Shown one piece after another: positions 47,559 through 60,049 of a stretch of DNA of 64,000 nucleotides. This stretch comes from Gammaproteobacteria bacterium (GTDB lineage Bacteria; Pseudomonadota; Gammaproteobacteria; Ga0077554; Ga007554): positions 106,522 to 170,521 of the forward strand of contig JAKFXX010000008.1 of NCBI GenBank assembly GCA_021731145.1, in the 5' to 3' direction. A program made the position numbers and the translations under genes. The first letter of the stretch is position 1, and the number at the start of each line of letters is the position of its first letter. Below the pieces are notes generated by a model. The model was not told the DNA's origin. It ran no database searches and saw only the letters and a program-made list of their open reading frames with translations.

Positions 47559-48857
47559 ATGAAGCAACTGGAAAATAAACGCATCCTGCTTGGCGTTACG
47601 GGCGGTATCGCGGCCTATAAAAGCGCCGATCTGACGCGCCGCCTGCGTGACGCCGGGGCCGAGGTGCGGGTGGTGATGACGCGCGCCGCGACGGAGTTCA
47701 TCACGCCACTCACCCTGCAGGCGCTGTCCGGCAATCCCGTTCATCTGCATCTGCTTGATCCGCAGGCCGAAGCGGCCATGGGGCACATTGAGCTGGCGCG
47801 CTGGGCAGATGCGGTGCTGGTAGCACCGGCAAGCGCGAATTTCATGGCGAAGCTGGCGCATGGGCTGGCGGATGACCTGCTCAGCACGTTGTGCCTGGCC
47901 TGTGATGCGCCGCTCGCGCTCGCGCCTGCGATGAACCGGCTGATGTGGGCGAATCCGGCGACGCAGGGCAACCGCCAACTTCTTGAGCGCCGAGGCGTGC
48001 GGCTGTTCGGTCCCGCTGCGGGTGAGCAGGCGTGCGGCGAGGTCGGCGAGGGGCGCATGGTGGAGCCGCAGCACTTGGTGGAAATGACAGCAGGGCTGTT
48101 CGCCACTGGGAGCTTGAGTGGTCTCAAAGTGGTGGTAAGCGCCGGGCCGACGCGTGAGGCGATTGACCCGGTGCGTTTCATCAGTAATCGCAGTTCGGGA
48201 AAGATGGGCTACGCCATCGCCGCTGCCGCTGCGGAGGCGGGCGCTATCGTCACCTTGATCAGTGGCCCGGTGGCGCTGCCTGTGCCACCGCGTGTGGCGC
48301 GTATTGACGTGGAAAGCGCCGGGCAGATGTATGAGGCGGTGCTGGCGAATATGAGCGACTGCGATATCTTTATCGGCGCTGCGGCGGTGGCTGATTACCG
48401 CCCACAGCAGTTGGCGCAACACAAGATTAAAAAGACGCAGGCCGAGGTGAGTTTGGCGCTGGAACGTACTCCTGATATTCTCGCCAGCGTCACAGCCTTG
48501 CTCAACGCGCCGTTTACGGTGGGTTTCGCCGCCGAGACGGAGAATCTGGAGTCGCATGCCCGCGCCAAGCTTGCTGCCAAGAGGCTGGATATGGTTGCTG
48601 CCAACTGGGTGGGGCAGAGCATGGGTTTTGATAGCGATGAGAATGCGTTGACGCTGTTTTGGCCGCTCCCGGCATCCAGCCTCACGCGGCACTCGCGCAT
48701 CCCTGCACGTCGGCCTCTACCGGCATCCCAGGATTCGAGCATTCCCCCTGATCAACAAGGAGGCCGCATGGAGTTGCCGCATACGCCCAAGAATAAGCTG
48801 GCGCACGATCTGATTTCTGTAATCTCCGAGAGATATCATGCACAAAATAAAACTTAA
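47559..48857 (+). CDS. coaBC: Coenzyme A biosynthesis bifunctional protein CoaBC
   Basis: 432 residues. The CoaC decarboxylase part (1-185) has the flavin-binding [11 protein letters not shown], the catalytic [10 protein letters not shown] histidine and PAMNRLMW; the CoaB synthetase part (about 190-end) has [21 protein letters not shown]. It makes 4'-phosphopantetheine from phosphopantothenate and cysteine. Unusually, about 31 in-frame codons interrupt the C-terminal region between FWP and GGRMELPH (see 48666-48758). Its 3' end overlaps the dut start. Confidence 0.95.
   Translation: MKQLENKRILLGVTGGIAAYKSADLTRRLRDAGAEVRVVMTRAATEFITPLTLQALSGNPVHLHLLDPQAEAAMGHIELARWADAVLVAPASANFMAKLAHGLADDLLSTLCLACDAPLALAPAMNRLMWANPATQGNRQLLERRGVRLFGPAAGEQACGEVGEGRMVEPQHLVEMTAGLFATGSLSGLKVVVSAGPTREAIDPVRFISNRSSGKMGYAIAAAAAEAGAIVTLISGPVALPVPPRVARIDVESAGQMYEAVLANMSDCDIFIGAAAVADYRPQQLAQHKIKKTQAEVSLALERTPDILASVTALLNAPFTVGFAAETENLESHARAKLAAKRLDMVAANWVGQSMGFDSDENALTLFWPLPASSLTRHSRIPARRPLPASQDSSIPPDQQGGRMELPHTPKNKLAHDLISVISERYHAQNKT
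48666..48758 (+). repeat. In-frame insertion inside coaBC
   Basis: Compared with the family, which runs from an F-W block directly into a short glycine-rich link and then L-P-x-x-x-K-x-x-L, this copy has about 31 additional codons rich in Pro, Ser and Arg. Within it, CCCGGCATCCAG and ACCGGCATCCCAGG repeat in direct orientation. The exact edges are uncertain. Confidence 0.6.
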
Positions 48858-49293
48858 AATCCTCGACCCGCGCATCGGCAATGAATTTCCTTTGCCGCAC
48901 TACGCCACACAGGGCGCAGCGGGCATGGATCTTCGCGCCTGCCTGGAGAGTGCGCTGGAGATACATCCCGGCGAAAGCCATTTGATCCCGACTGGGCTGG
49001 CGATACATATTGATGATCCATCATTGGCCGCCGTGCTGTTGCCACGCTCCGGCCTGGGGCACAAACATGGTATTGTGCTGGGCAACCTGGTGGGGCTGAT
49101 TGACTCGGACTATCAAGGGCAGGTGTTTGTCTCGTGCTGGAACCGCAGCAGCCAGCCCTTCCGCATCGAACCGGGGGAGCGTATCGCGCAAATGGTGTTC
49201 GTGCCAGTGGTGCAGGCCGCCTTCGAAATCGTCGATGATTTCGCAGAAAGTGCGCGCGGTGAGGGCGGATTTGGTCACTCGGGGCGTCATTAG
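48838..49293 (+). CDS. dut: dUTP diphosphatase
   Basis: 151 residues, typical trimeric dUTPase: DLRACLE (motif 1), [10 protein letters not shown] (motif 2), GLIDSDYQG (motif 3), and the C-terminal [11 protein letters not shown] (motif 5). It hydrolyses dUTP to dUMP. The ATG at 48838 overlaps the last 20 bases of coaBC. Confidence 0.96.
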   Translation: MHKIKLKILDPRIGNEFPLPHYATQGAAGMDLRACLESALEIHPGESHLIPTGLAIHIDDPSLAAVLLPRSGLGHKHGIVLGNLVGLIDSDYQGQVFVSCWNRSSQPFRIEPGERIAQMVFVPVVQAAFEIVDDFAESARGEGGFGHSGRH

Positions 49294-49345
49294 CCATTAC
49301 TTAAATATAGTGAAGCATGAAAACTCCCAACTGTAATCATCCCTG

Positions 49346-53428
<4,083 letters not shown>

Positions 53429-53457
53429 GGAGGTTTGCCCGTGATTAATTTTTCGGC

Positions 53458-53621
53458 TAGTGTCACGACTCGGAAATATCGGGACAAATGGAACGGATGG
53501 ATTTTGGTGCGGGGCAAGACGCGAGGAGGCGCCATAGTTTATTCTATGGCAACGACGAGTAACGCCGCCCCGCGGCAAAAGACGCCGTTTCATGTTTCGA
53601 TATTTCCGAGTCATGGCACTA
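53458..53621. repeat. 164-bp near-palindromic element between pyrE and xthA
   Basis: The outermost arms 53458-53481 and 53598-53621 are complementary at 22 of 24 positions, the innermost arms GCCATAG (53531-53537) and CTATGGC (53544-53550) are perfect, and the sequence between aligns along most of the arms. The whole element can fold as one long hairpin with a 6-base apex TTTATT. No transposase is present; MITE-like. Confidence 0.85.
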
Positions 53622-53653
53622 TTGTACCGGCCTCGCCGCATAATGGAAAACAC

Positions 53654-54421
53654 ATGAAAATAATCGTGCTCAACGCCAACGGCATTCGCTCTGCTGCCAG
53701 CAAGGGATTTTTTGAGTGGATGCTGGAGCAGGACGCAGATGTGGTGTGTCTACAGGAAACCAAGGCGCAGGAACATCAACTCCCCCCTGAAACCTACCAC
53801 CCGCCCGGCTACCACGCCTATTTCCATGATGCCGAAAAAAGAGGTTACAGCGGCGTGGCGCTGTATTGCAAAAAGAAACCGGATCGTGTGTTAATGGGCC
53901 TGGGCTGGCCGGACATCGACGCGGAAGGACGTTTTATCCAAGCTGATTTCGGCAGTCTTAGCGTCATCTCCCTGTACATGCCCTCCGGCAGCAGTGGCGA
54001 GCAACGCCAAGCGGTGAAATTCGACCTCATGGAGCGCATCAAGCCCGTTCTCAGGCGGTTTCAGGAAGACCAGCGCGAATATATCATCTGTGGCGACTGG
54101 AACATCGCCCACAAAGAGATTGACCTCAAAAACTGGCGCGGTAACCGTAAAAATTCAGGATTTCTACCGGAAGAGCGCGCTTGGATGGACGAGCTGCTCG
54201 GCCCGCTGGGGTATGTGGATGCCTTTCGTGTCGTCAATCAGGAGGCGGATCAATATACCTGGTGGTCCAATCGTGGTCAGGCATGGGCCAAAAACGTCGG
54301 GTGGCGCATTGACTATCAAGTGATTACTGCGGGCCTGAAAGATAAAGTCAAAGAAGCATCCATTTACAAAGATCAGCGCTTCTCAGACCATGCTCCTCTC
54401 ATCATTGGGTACGATATCTGA
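53654..54421 (+). CDS. xthA: Exodeoxyribonuclease III
   Basis: 255 residues. Catalytic residues are conserved: [13 protein letters not shown] (metal Glu), GDWNIAH and SDHAPL. Activities: AP endonuclease and 3'-5' exonuclease. The related regulator Crc of pseudomonads holds this position next to pyrE but has lost metal ligands; here they are present, so a nuclease is the better call. The ATG at 53654 is preferred over a frame extending to 52958 through pyrE on the other strand. Confidence 0.92.
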   Translation: MKIIVLNANGIRSAASKGFFEWMLEQDADVVCLQETKAQEHQLPPETYHPPGYHAYFHDAEKRGYSGVALYCKKKPDRVLMGLGWPDIDAEGRFIQADFGSLSVISLYMPSGSSGEQRQAVKFDLMERIKPVLRRFQEDQREYIICGDWNIAHKEIDLKNWRGNRKNSGFLPEERAWMDELLGPLGYVDAFRVVNQEADQYTWWSNRGQAWAKNVGWRIDYQVITAGLKDKVKEASIYKDQRFSDHAPLIIGYDI

Positions 54422-54736
54422 TCAGGATATTTCATGCGTTCACGCCATGGTTGTTCCTGCGACGCGGGCTTTTATTACCTGCGAATGCCTAGAGTTACGC
54501 GACGGATGGAGCGTGCAAAATGATTGGTGTTTGACTATGCGCAATAGCGGCCGAAAGCGGCCGTGAATAACATGCGAACATAAATGCAAAACACGTCTTG
54601 ACGTCGGATGTGGGCATGTGGCACGATCGGATATGGGATGCAGTTTATAAGGGATTAGCTTGGTGCCACCTTGCAATTTTTGTTTCTAGGTGGTAATTAA
54701 GATAGCGAATGGCATTCACCATGTGTCATTCCGGGT
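54422..54736. other. Gene-free interval upstream of the oxidase cluster
   Basis: No coding region is convincing in 54422-54787. It has a short strong stem at 54548-54563 (CGGCCG-AAAG-CGGCCG) and an unexplained block 54660-54710 with an inverted pair CCACCT/AGGTGG. Composition becomes A/T-richer towards the next gene. Confidence 0.5.
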
Positions 54737-54764
54737 TTGCACGGTCAACGAGCATGTGCATAAA
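54737..54764 (+). promoter_or_regulatory. Candidate promoter of oxidase unit 1
   Basis: TTGCAC (54737-54742), a 16-base spacer and CATAAA (54759-54764), about 24 bases before the start at 54788, which has a GGGAGGG site. Both boxes are imperfect. No FNR-type TTGAT-N4-ATCAA was found near it. Confidence 0.35.
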
Positions 54765-54787
54765 TAGCAGCCATATGGGAGGGATAG

Positions 54788-55093
54788 ATGAACAACAAGC
54801 TGACTCTGGGAAAAATATTGTTTCCCGCTTTTATCGGTGGTTTTACCACCGGCATGGGTAATGGAAGTGTGTTCGGCGCGGCGGTAATGTGCGCTGTGGG
54901 GCGCGGCCCCTATGAGAGCTGGGGTGGCTGGGGTATGGACGCATATAATCCTGCGACGTTTTCTGGGTTTGTCGACTGGATGATGTTCGTCTTTGGGGCC
55001 GCGTTCTTTATCATCATGGTAATGGCGATGGCAAGACACGGTGCGCTTGAGGCTGCTGCGATCGCTAAGGGTGAAAAGCCAGCGTATTTCTAA
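54788..55093 (+). CDS. Small membrane protein, first gene of oxidase unit 1
   Basis: 101 residues with two hydrophobic spans (about 8-36, rich in Gly/Phe, and about 60-82). Start: GGGAGGG then ATG at 54788. It contains GGFTTGMGNGSVFGAA and WGGWGMD, an unusual Gly-rich pattern. I do not recognise it. Being the first gene of the cluster, it is likely an accessory or structural subunit of the oxidase; this is inference from position. Confidence 0.65.
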   Translation: MNNKLTLGKILFPAFIGGFTTGMGNGSVFGAAVMCAVGRGPYESWGGWGMDAYNPATFSGFVDWMMFVFGAAFFIIMVMAMARHGALEAAAIAKGEKPAYF

Positions 55094-55165
55094 TGGCGAG
55101 GAATCATAGGTTTCTTTGCTGGAAATTAGTCTCTATCAGTTATCGAGGTTAAAGGGGGTTTCATT

Positions 55166-55258
55166 ATGTTGGCGACATTCGCTGGTGGTTGCGGTATTTT
55201 ACTTGCGTTTTCAAGTATGTGGATGTCTTGGTATCTTCTGAATATGATGAAAGAATAA
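55166..55258 (+). CDS. 30-residue single-span membrane peptide
   Basis: Reads MLATFAGGCGILLAFSSMWM then a short end (…MMKE). A strong AAAGGGGG site lies 8 bases upstream. It fills the 220-base gap between its neighbours in unit 1. The size fits accessory peptides of oxidases (CcoQ/CydX class), but the sequence gives no direct match. Confidence 0.5.
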   Translation: MLATFAGGCGILLAFSSMWMSWYLLNMMKE

Positions 55259-55313
55259 TTTTGATGTTTGGGCAGAATAAAGGTTAGTGTTACTACCTGG
55301 GAGGTGAGGGGTT

Positions 55314-56723
55314 ATGTTATTAAAATATTTGTCCGCAAAGAATGAGGATATCCCGCCAGGATCGGCGGCGATATTTTTTGGATTTTCCGCTATTTTCTGG
55401 TTTGTGGTGGGAACAGGGCTGGGTTCGTTTAATGCTGCAAAGCTGGCGTTCCCTGATTTTGTGACCGGGACTGAATTGTTTGCCTTTGGTCACATGCGGC
55501 AGGTGCATGTTCTTGCAGTTATCGTAGGCTGGATTTCCATGGCATTCGCCATGACCATGATGTACATGACGCCTGCATTGGGTAATACCCGGATGTGGTC
55601 GGAAAAACTGGGTCTGTGGACAGCGCTCTTATGGAACGTTGGTCTTTCCTCTGCGCTGATCAGCCTTTGGATCGGCATTACCTCGGGCCGTGAGTATTCT
55701 GATTTTGCATGGCCGTTTGACTTGGTGATTCTATTTGGTGTTATTACGCCGCTGTGCGTCAACGTCATCATGACGATTGCTCACCGTCGTACGCAAGGTA
55801 TCTACATCACCAACTGGTTTTTCGGCGCCTGTACCTTCATGGTTGGTATCGTGTTGTTGGTCGGCAATTCCCCTGAATATTTCCACCTCACCGGTTTGTC
55901 CGAAGCCTACCTGACTTGGTGGAATGCCCATAATCTTTTGGGGCTGTGGATCACGCCTGTTGCAGCAGCAATTGCGTACTACACGATTCCAAAGTTGACA
56001 GGTAACCCGCTCTACTCGCACCGTATCGGTCATATGCACTTTTGGTCGATCGTCGTGTTTTATTCTACCCCGGCCTCGCACCACTTGATGTCCTCACCGT
56101 TACCTGAGTGGTTGAAATCCTTCGCCTCAGTGGAAGGTGTTTTGATTCTGATACCTGCCGTTGCCTTTGTTGCCAACATTCTGTTGACCATGAAGGGCAA
56201 GTGGAGCATGTTCGTGGAGAACATCGAGATCAAGTTCTCCATTACCGGTGTGTTTTTGGCGATTCCCCTGAACATGCAGGGTGGATTTCAGCAGACCCGC
56301 TCCATTAACTGGTTCATCCATGGTACAGGCTGGATCGTGGCGCATGCCCATTTGGCCTTGCTGGGAATGTCCACCTTCCTGGAAATCGCGGCGGTCTATT
56401 TTGGCCTGCAGCAGATGTTGAAGAGAAAGCTCTATTCCTTGGCCTTGGCCAATTTCCACTACTGGTTCGTACTGATCGGGTTTTGTACCTACTGGATATC
56501 CATGACCATTGCAGGTCTGATCCAGGGTGCCGGCAAGATCTACGAGGTGCCTTATATCGACGTTGTGATTGCAGAGCATCCTTACATGATTGCACGCTGG
56601 ATTGGGGGCACCATGGTGTTTACTGGCAATTTGGTCTGGCTCTATAACATGTGGATGACCGCCCGTGTGGGTACGTTGGTTCCAGATGGCCGTTATGCTC
56701 ATGAGTTGGCATACGAGCGTTAA
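55314..56723 (+). CDS. Divergent CcoN-like cbb3-type oxidase catalytic subunit
   Basis: 469 residues with about 12 transmembrane helices. Expected ligands are visible: H65 for low-spin heme b (QVHVLAV), CuB ligands H206 (WWNAHN), H256 and H257 (ASHHL), the cbb3-specific tyrosine Y250 six residues before H256, and heme ligands H344 and H346 (VAHAHLALLG). The PKLTGNPLYSHRIGHMHFW block matches CcoN. The glutamate that binds calcium near the heme propionates in CcoN is Gln322 here. I call it an oxygen reductase because of Y250, but it is distant from the standard CcoN. Confidence 0.82.
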   Translation: MLLKYLSAKNEDIPPGSAAIFFGFSAIFWFVVGTGLGSFNAAKLAFPDFVTGTELFAFGHMRQVHVLAVIVGWISMAFAMTMMYMTPALGNTRMWSEKLGLWTALLWNVGLSSALISLWIGITSGREYSDFAWPFDLVILFGVITPLCVNVIMTIAHRRTQGIYITNWFFGACTFMVGIVLLVGNSPEYFHLTGLSEAYLTWWNAHNLLGLWITPVAAAIAYYTIPKLTGNPLYSHRIGHMHFWSIVVFYSTPASHHLMSSPLPEWLKSFASVEGVLILIPAVAFVANILLTMKGKWSMFVENIEIKFSITGVFLAIPLNMQGGFQQTRSINWFIHGTGWIVAHAHLALLGMSTFLEIAAVYFGLQQMLKRKLYSLALANFHYWFVLIGFCTYWISMTIAGLIQGAGKIYEVPYIDVVIAEHPYMIARWIGGTMVFTGNLVWLYNMWMTARVGTLVPDGRYAHELAYER

Positions 56724-56753
56724 AAGAAACATCTGATATCGTTACATCCTAAA

Positions 56754-56782
56754 ATCCCCCGGACGCTTGATCGCCGGGGGAT
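56754..56782 (+). other. Intercistronic hairpin in oxidase unit 1
   Basis: ATCCCCCGG (56754-56762) and CCGGGGGAT (56774-56782) form a perfect 9-bp stem with an 11-base loop, without a T-run. It lies between the catalytic subunit and the cytochrome c subunit and could stabilise or partly attenuate the message. Confidence 0.6.
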
Positions 56783-56814
56783 ATAATGTGAACCAATAGT
56801 TGGGAGGGATAAAA

Positions 56815-57789
56815 ATGGCTTTTAAAGAGTATAGATTAGGTGCCGCAATGGTTGGGGGTGCGTTGGGTCTCTCGATGACCATCACGCTGTTCATGCCTAG
56901 CTTTGATTTGAGATCTGCGGTGTCAACCAAGATGGCGCTGGAAAAACAGTTATCAGCAGGATTTGACATCGGGTTTGGTTATGCTGATCCGTTGTTGCTG
57001 GGCATCAACCGGCCTATTACTGTCGATCTGGAAACAGATCCCAAAACGGGTGCCAAACTTGATCCCCCAGTCAGAGCGTATGTGTATAAACCAGGTGTGC
57101 CGATGCCACCGAATATTCGGCATCCCCACGATCTAGGTAAGGGAGTTCAAGACTTGAGCGAAGGCCAGGGTCAAATCACTGCCGTCAGTGGTTCGAACCA
57201 CAAAAAAGGGACTCAAGAAGGTGTGGTTTTCACGCTGGCGCTCGGAGAGTTTAATGGTGAAGAGTTATCTTATATCGAAAACGCCTCGGTAACCAAGGGA
57301 TGGACGCCTGATGCTACCTTGGCCGCTGCCGGAGATAAAAACACTCACCTCATCTCCAAAGGTAAAACGGAGTTTGTCGTACAGGGTTGCTGGTGGTGCC
57401 ATACCCTTTTGCCTGAGCAGACCCAGGATTGGCAGGCTTTTGGTGCCCCTCCCTATTTGGGTGACTTCAATGGTGAAAACCCGACCGCATTCGGTTCCGA
57501 CCGCAAAGCGCCGGACATTCTCCATGTCGCCTCCAGAAACTCCTCTCGCGAGTGGATGATGATGCACTTCTTCAATCCCAGATTGGTGCAAGTCAACTCC
57601 ATCATGCCACGTTTTGACTATCTGTGGGGTGATAAGGATGCGCAGGGAAACACTATCGATTTTGATAAGTGGCGTGTCGAATACAAGGAGTACTCCGAAG
57701 GCAAGAGAACTTATCCGCCAGAGGTGCCTGATTACGCGCCCGATAGCGAAATCCGCGCTTTGATTGACTGGGTTCTGAGTCTGAAGTAA
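56815..57789 (+). CDS. Enlarged CcoO-like monoheme cytochrome c subunit
   Basis: 324 residues against about 200-220 in typical CcoO. N-terminal anchor helix (about 9-27), then a single heme c site QGCWWCH (C192, C195, H196) and a probable axial Met264 in NSIMPRF, plus SDRKAPDILHVASR, which matches the CcoO GPDLARVGGR region. About 120 extra residues between the helix and the heme are not found in standard CcoO. The start at 56815 has a GGGAGGG site. Confidence 0.8.
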   Translation: MAFKEYRLGAAMVGGALGLSMTITLFMPSFDLRSAVSTKMALEKQLSAGFDIGFGYADPLLLGINRPITVDLETDPKTGAKLDPPVRAYVYKPGVPMPPNIRHPHDLGKGVQDLSEGQGQITAVSGSNHKKGTQEGVVFTLALGEFNGEELSYIENASVTKGWTPDATLAAAGDKNTHLISKGKTEFVVQGCWWCHTLLPEQTQDWQAFGAPPYLGDFNGENPTAFGSDRKAPDILHVASRNSSREWMMMHFFNPRLVQVNSIMPRFDYLWGDKDAQGNTIDFDKWRVEYKEYSEGKRTYPPEVPDYAPDSEIRALIDWVLSLK

Positions 57790-57815
57790 TCAATCACATA
57801 TAAGAGGGGTATATT

Positions 57816-58448
57816 ATGGCCTGGAAAATGGATAACCCGCTGTACTCGCTTTCCGATGAGCAAGAACAGCAGCAAATATTAAAAATGTGGGGCGAGGAAA
57901 GGATGGGTGGATTGATACACCCGGCAAATAATCGCCTGCCTTTTCCGCTGACGTTCCTGATCGCACTGATCATCCTGACGGCATTCATGCTTACCATGCC
58001 GATATGGGGGCAGAGACCGACCGCTGCGATTTATCAAGCCCATGTGGAGTTGATGAATTCTCCGGAGGTGCAGAAGCTTGCTACAGCCGAGGAGAAGATG
58101 AAATACATCAACACCGAGGCGTATAACAGAGCGCCAGATAACGCACTGAAGGGCCAGCTTGAGCGTCACCCTATCGACTGGTACGATTTGCAAAATCTGG
58201 CTCCGCACATCATTGAGCTACAGAAGCAGACCAAATATCCTCTCGACAACTTCACGGTGTTGGGTGATAAGGTTGTTTTGGCGAACTTCGAGGGCAATTT
58301 CCGTGCGGATGGCGTAAGAGAGCGCAAGCAGCCTTGGTGGGATAAAGGGTATACGATTGACGTGTTCTACGTGATCTACTACTGTTTGTGGATGTTCATT
58401 ATGATCAAGCGTTTGCCACACTTCTCCAAGAAGCCCATAACCACTTGA
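57816..58448 (+). CDS. Two-span membrane protein of the oxidase cluster
   Basis: 210 residues. A polar head (1-40), helix 1 (about 43-66), a soluble loop of about 110 residues in the periplasm and helix 2 (about 178-196), ending KRLPHFSKKP. There is no heme, metal or kinase motif. It takes the position of CcoP in a cbb3 operon but has no CxxCH. Function unknown, likely a structural subunit. Confidence 0.65.
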   Translation: MAWKMDNPLYSLSDEQEQQQILKMWGEERMGGLIHPANNRLPFPLTFLIALIILTAFMLTMPIWGQRPTAAIYQAHVELMNSPEVQKLATAEEKMKYINTEAYNRAPDNALKGQLERHPIDWYDLQNLAPHIIELQKQTKYPLDNFTVLGDKVVLANFEGNFRADGVRERKQPWWDKGYTIDVFYVIYYCLWMFIMIKRLPHFSKKPITT

Positions 58449-58475
58449 TTTAATTAGTTTGAGGAGAGCTAAAAC

Positions 58476-58628
58476 ATGATAGATGTCGATAATCTCAGTT
58501 ATGTCACGGCGGGAATCATTGCCTTTGTATTTGTCGCTCCATTCGTGTACAGCACAATCGTTGATAAATATTGGCGTGAGCATAAAGAAGATAAGAAAAT
58601 GGCGAAAGATGCCGAGGCATTCAAGTAG
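58476..58628 (+). CDS. 50-residue single-span subunit
   Basis: ATG at 58476 follows GAGGAGAG. One hydrophobic helix (about 8-28) and a charged tail (WREHKEDKKMAKDAEAFK). Position and size resemble CcoQ, the small cbb3 subunit, but there is no clear sequence match. Last gene of unit 1. Confidence 0.6.
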   Translation: MIDVDNLSYVTAGIIAFVFVAPFVYSTIVDKYWREHKEDKKMAKDAEAFK

Positions 58629-58673
58629 GCTTGGTGTCTGCCCGCTTGACGGGTAAAGTAGCGTTCTTACTAA

Positions 58674-58707
58674 AATGCCGCTCTGATGAAGAGCGGCATT
58701 TTTTTAT
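58674..58707 (+). terminator. Rho-independent terminator of oxidase unit 1
   Basis: AATGCCGCTCT (58674-58684) and AGAGCGGCATT (58690-58700) pair perfectly around GATGA, followed by TTTTTATT. It closes unit 1; about 200 bases then lead to unit 2 without another gene. Confidence 0.95.
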
Positions 58708-58907
58708 TGGCTTACATCTATTGGTGTTTGGGCTAGGCTGCGTAACTTCCAAGAAACGAACTATAGCTATCAGCGTCTGTCCAATTTTTTGTATCGTCCA
58801 GATTCATGTGTGTGCCACAGGGCTGAATCAGGTGTGGGTTTGAGTTGCGAGGGAGGTGTGTTGAATAATGCTTTCCCTCATCATGCGGTGATACGGTGTG
58901 TTAGGTA

Positions 58908-59261
58908 ATGACTAATATTATGTGGAATATGTTTCAGTCTCTGTTGTCAGATCTGCTTGCAAATACCCGGTTCGGGGAATACTCTGGTGCGATGCTAGTA
59001 AGCGTGCAAGAAGGTCCCAGCAAACTTTTTGGTCTTGATTTGACCATCGAAGGCCTGAACAGCCATCGTTACAGCATCGCCATTTTCGTTTTTCTGATTA
59101 TGCAGGTTATATTGTTCGCCTTCATGATTTATATTTACATGAGAAAAAGTAAACGTGTGTTAAAGACTGGGGAAAAGGTGATGTTCGGCGCCCTCATTAT
59201 GGGCATTATTATTGGGGTGGCTTTCGGCTGGACGCAAATGATTGAAGGTTACCTCTTCTAG
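58908..59261 (+). CDS. Two-span membrane protein, first gene of oxidase unit 2
   Basis: 117 residues. Helix 1 (about 56-77, rich in Phe/Ile) and helix 2 (about 92-112, GALIMGIIIGVAFGW). The N-terminal 50 residues look soluble and have no motif. Unidentified; likely an assembly or structural protein of the cluster by position. Confidence 0.6.
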   Translation: MTNIMWNMFQSLLSDLLANTRFGEYSGAMLVSVQEGPSKLFGLDLTIEGLNSHRYSIAIFVFLIMQVILFAFMIYIYMRKSKRVLKTGEKVMFGALIMGIIIGVAFGWTQMIEGYLF

Positions 59262-59270
59262 GAGAATGAA

Positions 59271-59531
59271 ATGACTGAATATCTACAATCTTTACCTGAT
59301 GGTTGGACTATATACGTGTGGCTTGTCGCTGCGGCAATGATTTTGATAGTGGCTGGCTATTTTATGTGGTGGGCGGCCAAGAACGAACAGTTTGATGAAG
59401 ACATTAAATACGTTATCTTTGATGAGAAAGACAAGAAAAAGATGTCACCCGAGGATTTTGCTAAAAGCCAGGAGGTGATGAAGCATCAAATGCAGCGTCG
59501 GGAAGAAAACCTGGCAAAGAAAAGCAAATAG
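59271..59531 (+). CDS. CcoS-like assembly peptide
   Basis: 86 residues. A transmembrane helix (about 14-34) ends in WWAAKNEQFDEDIKYVIFDEKDK, which corresponds to the CcoS pattern of a helix followed by a Q-F-D-D segment and an I-L-F-D end. CcoS is needed to load heme and copper into cbb3 oxidase. It has a longer lysine-rich tail than usual. ATG at 59271 follows AGGAG. Confidence 0.7.
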   Translation: MTEYLQSLPDGWTIYVWLVAAAMILIVAGYFMWWAAKNEQFDEDIKYVIFDEKDKKKMSPEDFAKSQEVMKHQMQRREENLAKKSK

Positions 59532-59539
59532 GAATTTAA

Positions 59540-60049
59540 ATGCGTAAAGGCGAGAAAGGCATTCTTGCCGTTATTGCGGTGTTGTCAGTGGTGCTGGTGG
59601 GCCACAAGATCTGGCAAATGAGCACTGAAAAAAAAGAGGTGGATCGCGGCATCCCCTTTTATTCAACGGCGTCTCCCAAGCTGGAGGTCGCTGGCTCCGA
59701 TCTTTATCGCCGCCTTAAATGTAAAAATTGCCATTCACTGTGGAGTGTGCGGGATATGAGTGCTAATGTACCGGCTCCTGTATTGGATGGCATTGGTTCA
59801 TTGCGTGATGAGCAGTGGTTTTATGCGTATTTTTCTGCGGAGAACCCCCAGGCGATTTTGTCTACGCGATTAAAAAAAATGTATCAAATGCCATCATATG
59901 CTCATCTTCCCGAGGATGAACGCAAAATCCTTGCTTCTTATATGGCTAGTCTTAAGGTGCAGGATTGGTATCTGGAGGAGACTAAAAAGGCAGAGTTTGA
60001 AAAGCTGACAGGCAAGCCTTATCTCGGTACAGGTCGAGCACCCCAATGA
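59540..60049 (+). CDS. Membrane-anchored monoheme cytochrome c
   Basis: 169 residues. N-terminal helix (about 7-24), heme site CKNCH (C61, C64, H65) and a likely axial Met117 in QMPSYAHLP, followed by the ILASYMASLK helix of class I cytochromes. It is a probable electron donor or subunit of the oxidase and would replace CcoP. Stop and the next start overlap (ATGA). Confidence 0.8.
   Translation: MRKGEKGILAVIAVLSVVLVGHKIWQMSTEKKEVDRGIPFYSTASPKLEVAGSDLYRRLKCKNCHSLWSVRDMSANVPAPVLDGIGSLRDEQWFYAYFSAENPQAILSTRLKKMYQMPSYAHLPEDERKILASYMASLKVQDWYLEETKKAEFEKLTGKPYLGTGRAPQ

Noticed and set aside
53429..53653. N-terminal extension of pyrE
   Set aside because: It consists of the palindromic element; the true start is at 53428.
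53654..54421. Catabolite repression regulator Crc
   Set aside because: Crc sits at this place in pseudomonads but lacks the nuclease residues, which are intact here.
55314..56723. Nitric oxide reductase NorB
   Set aside because: NorB lacks the cross-linking tyrosine and carries glutamates at the active site; Y250 and cbb3 spacing of HH favour an oxygen reductase, although the protein is distant.
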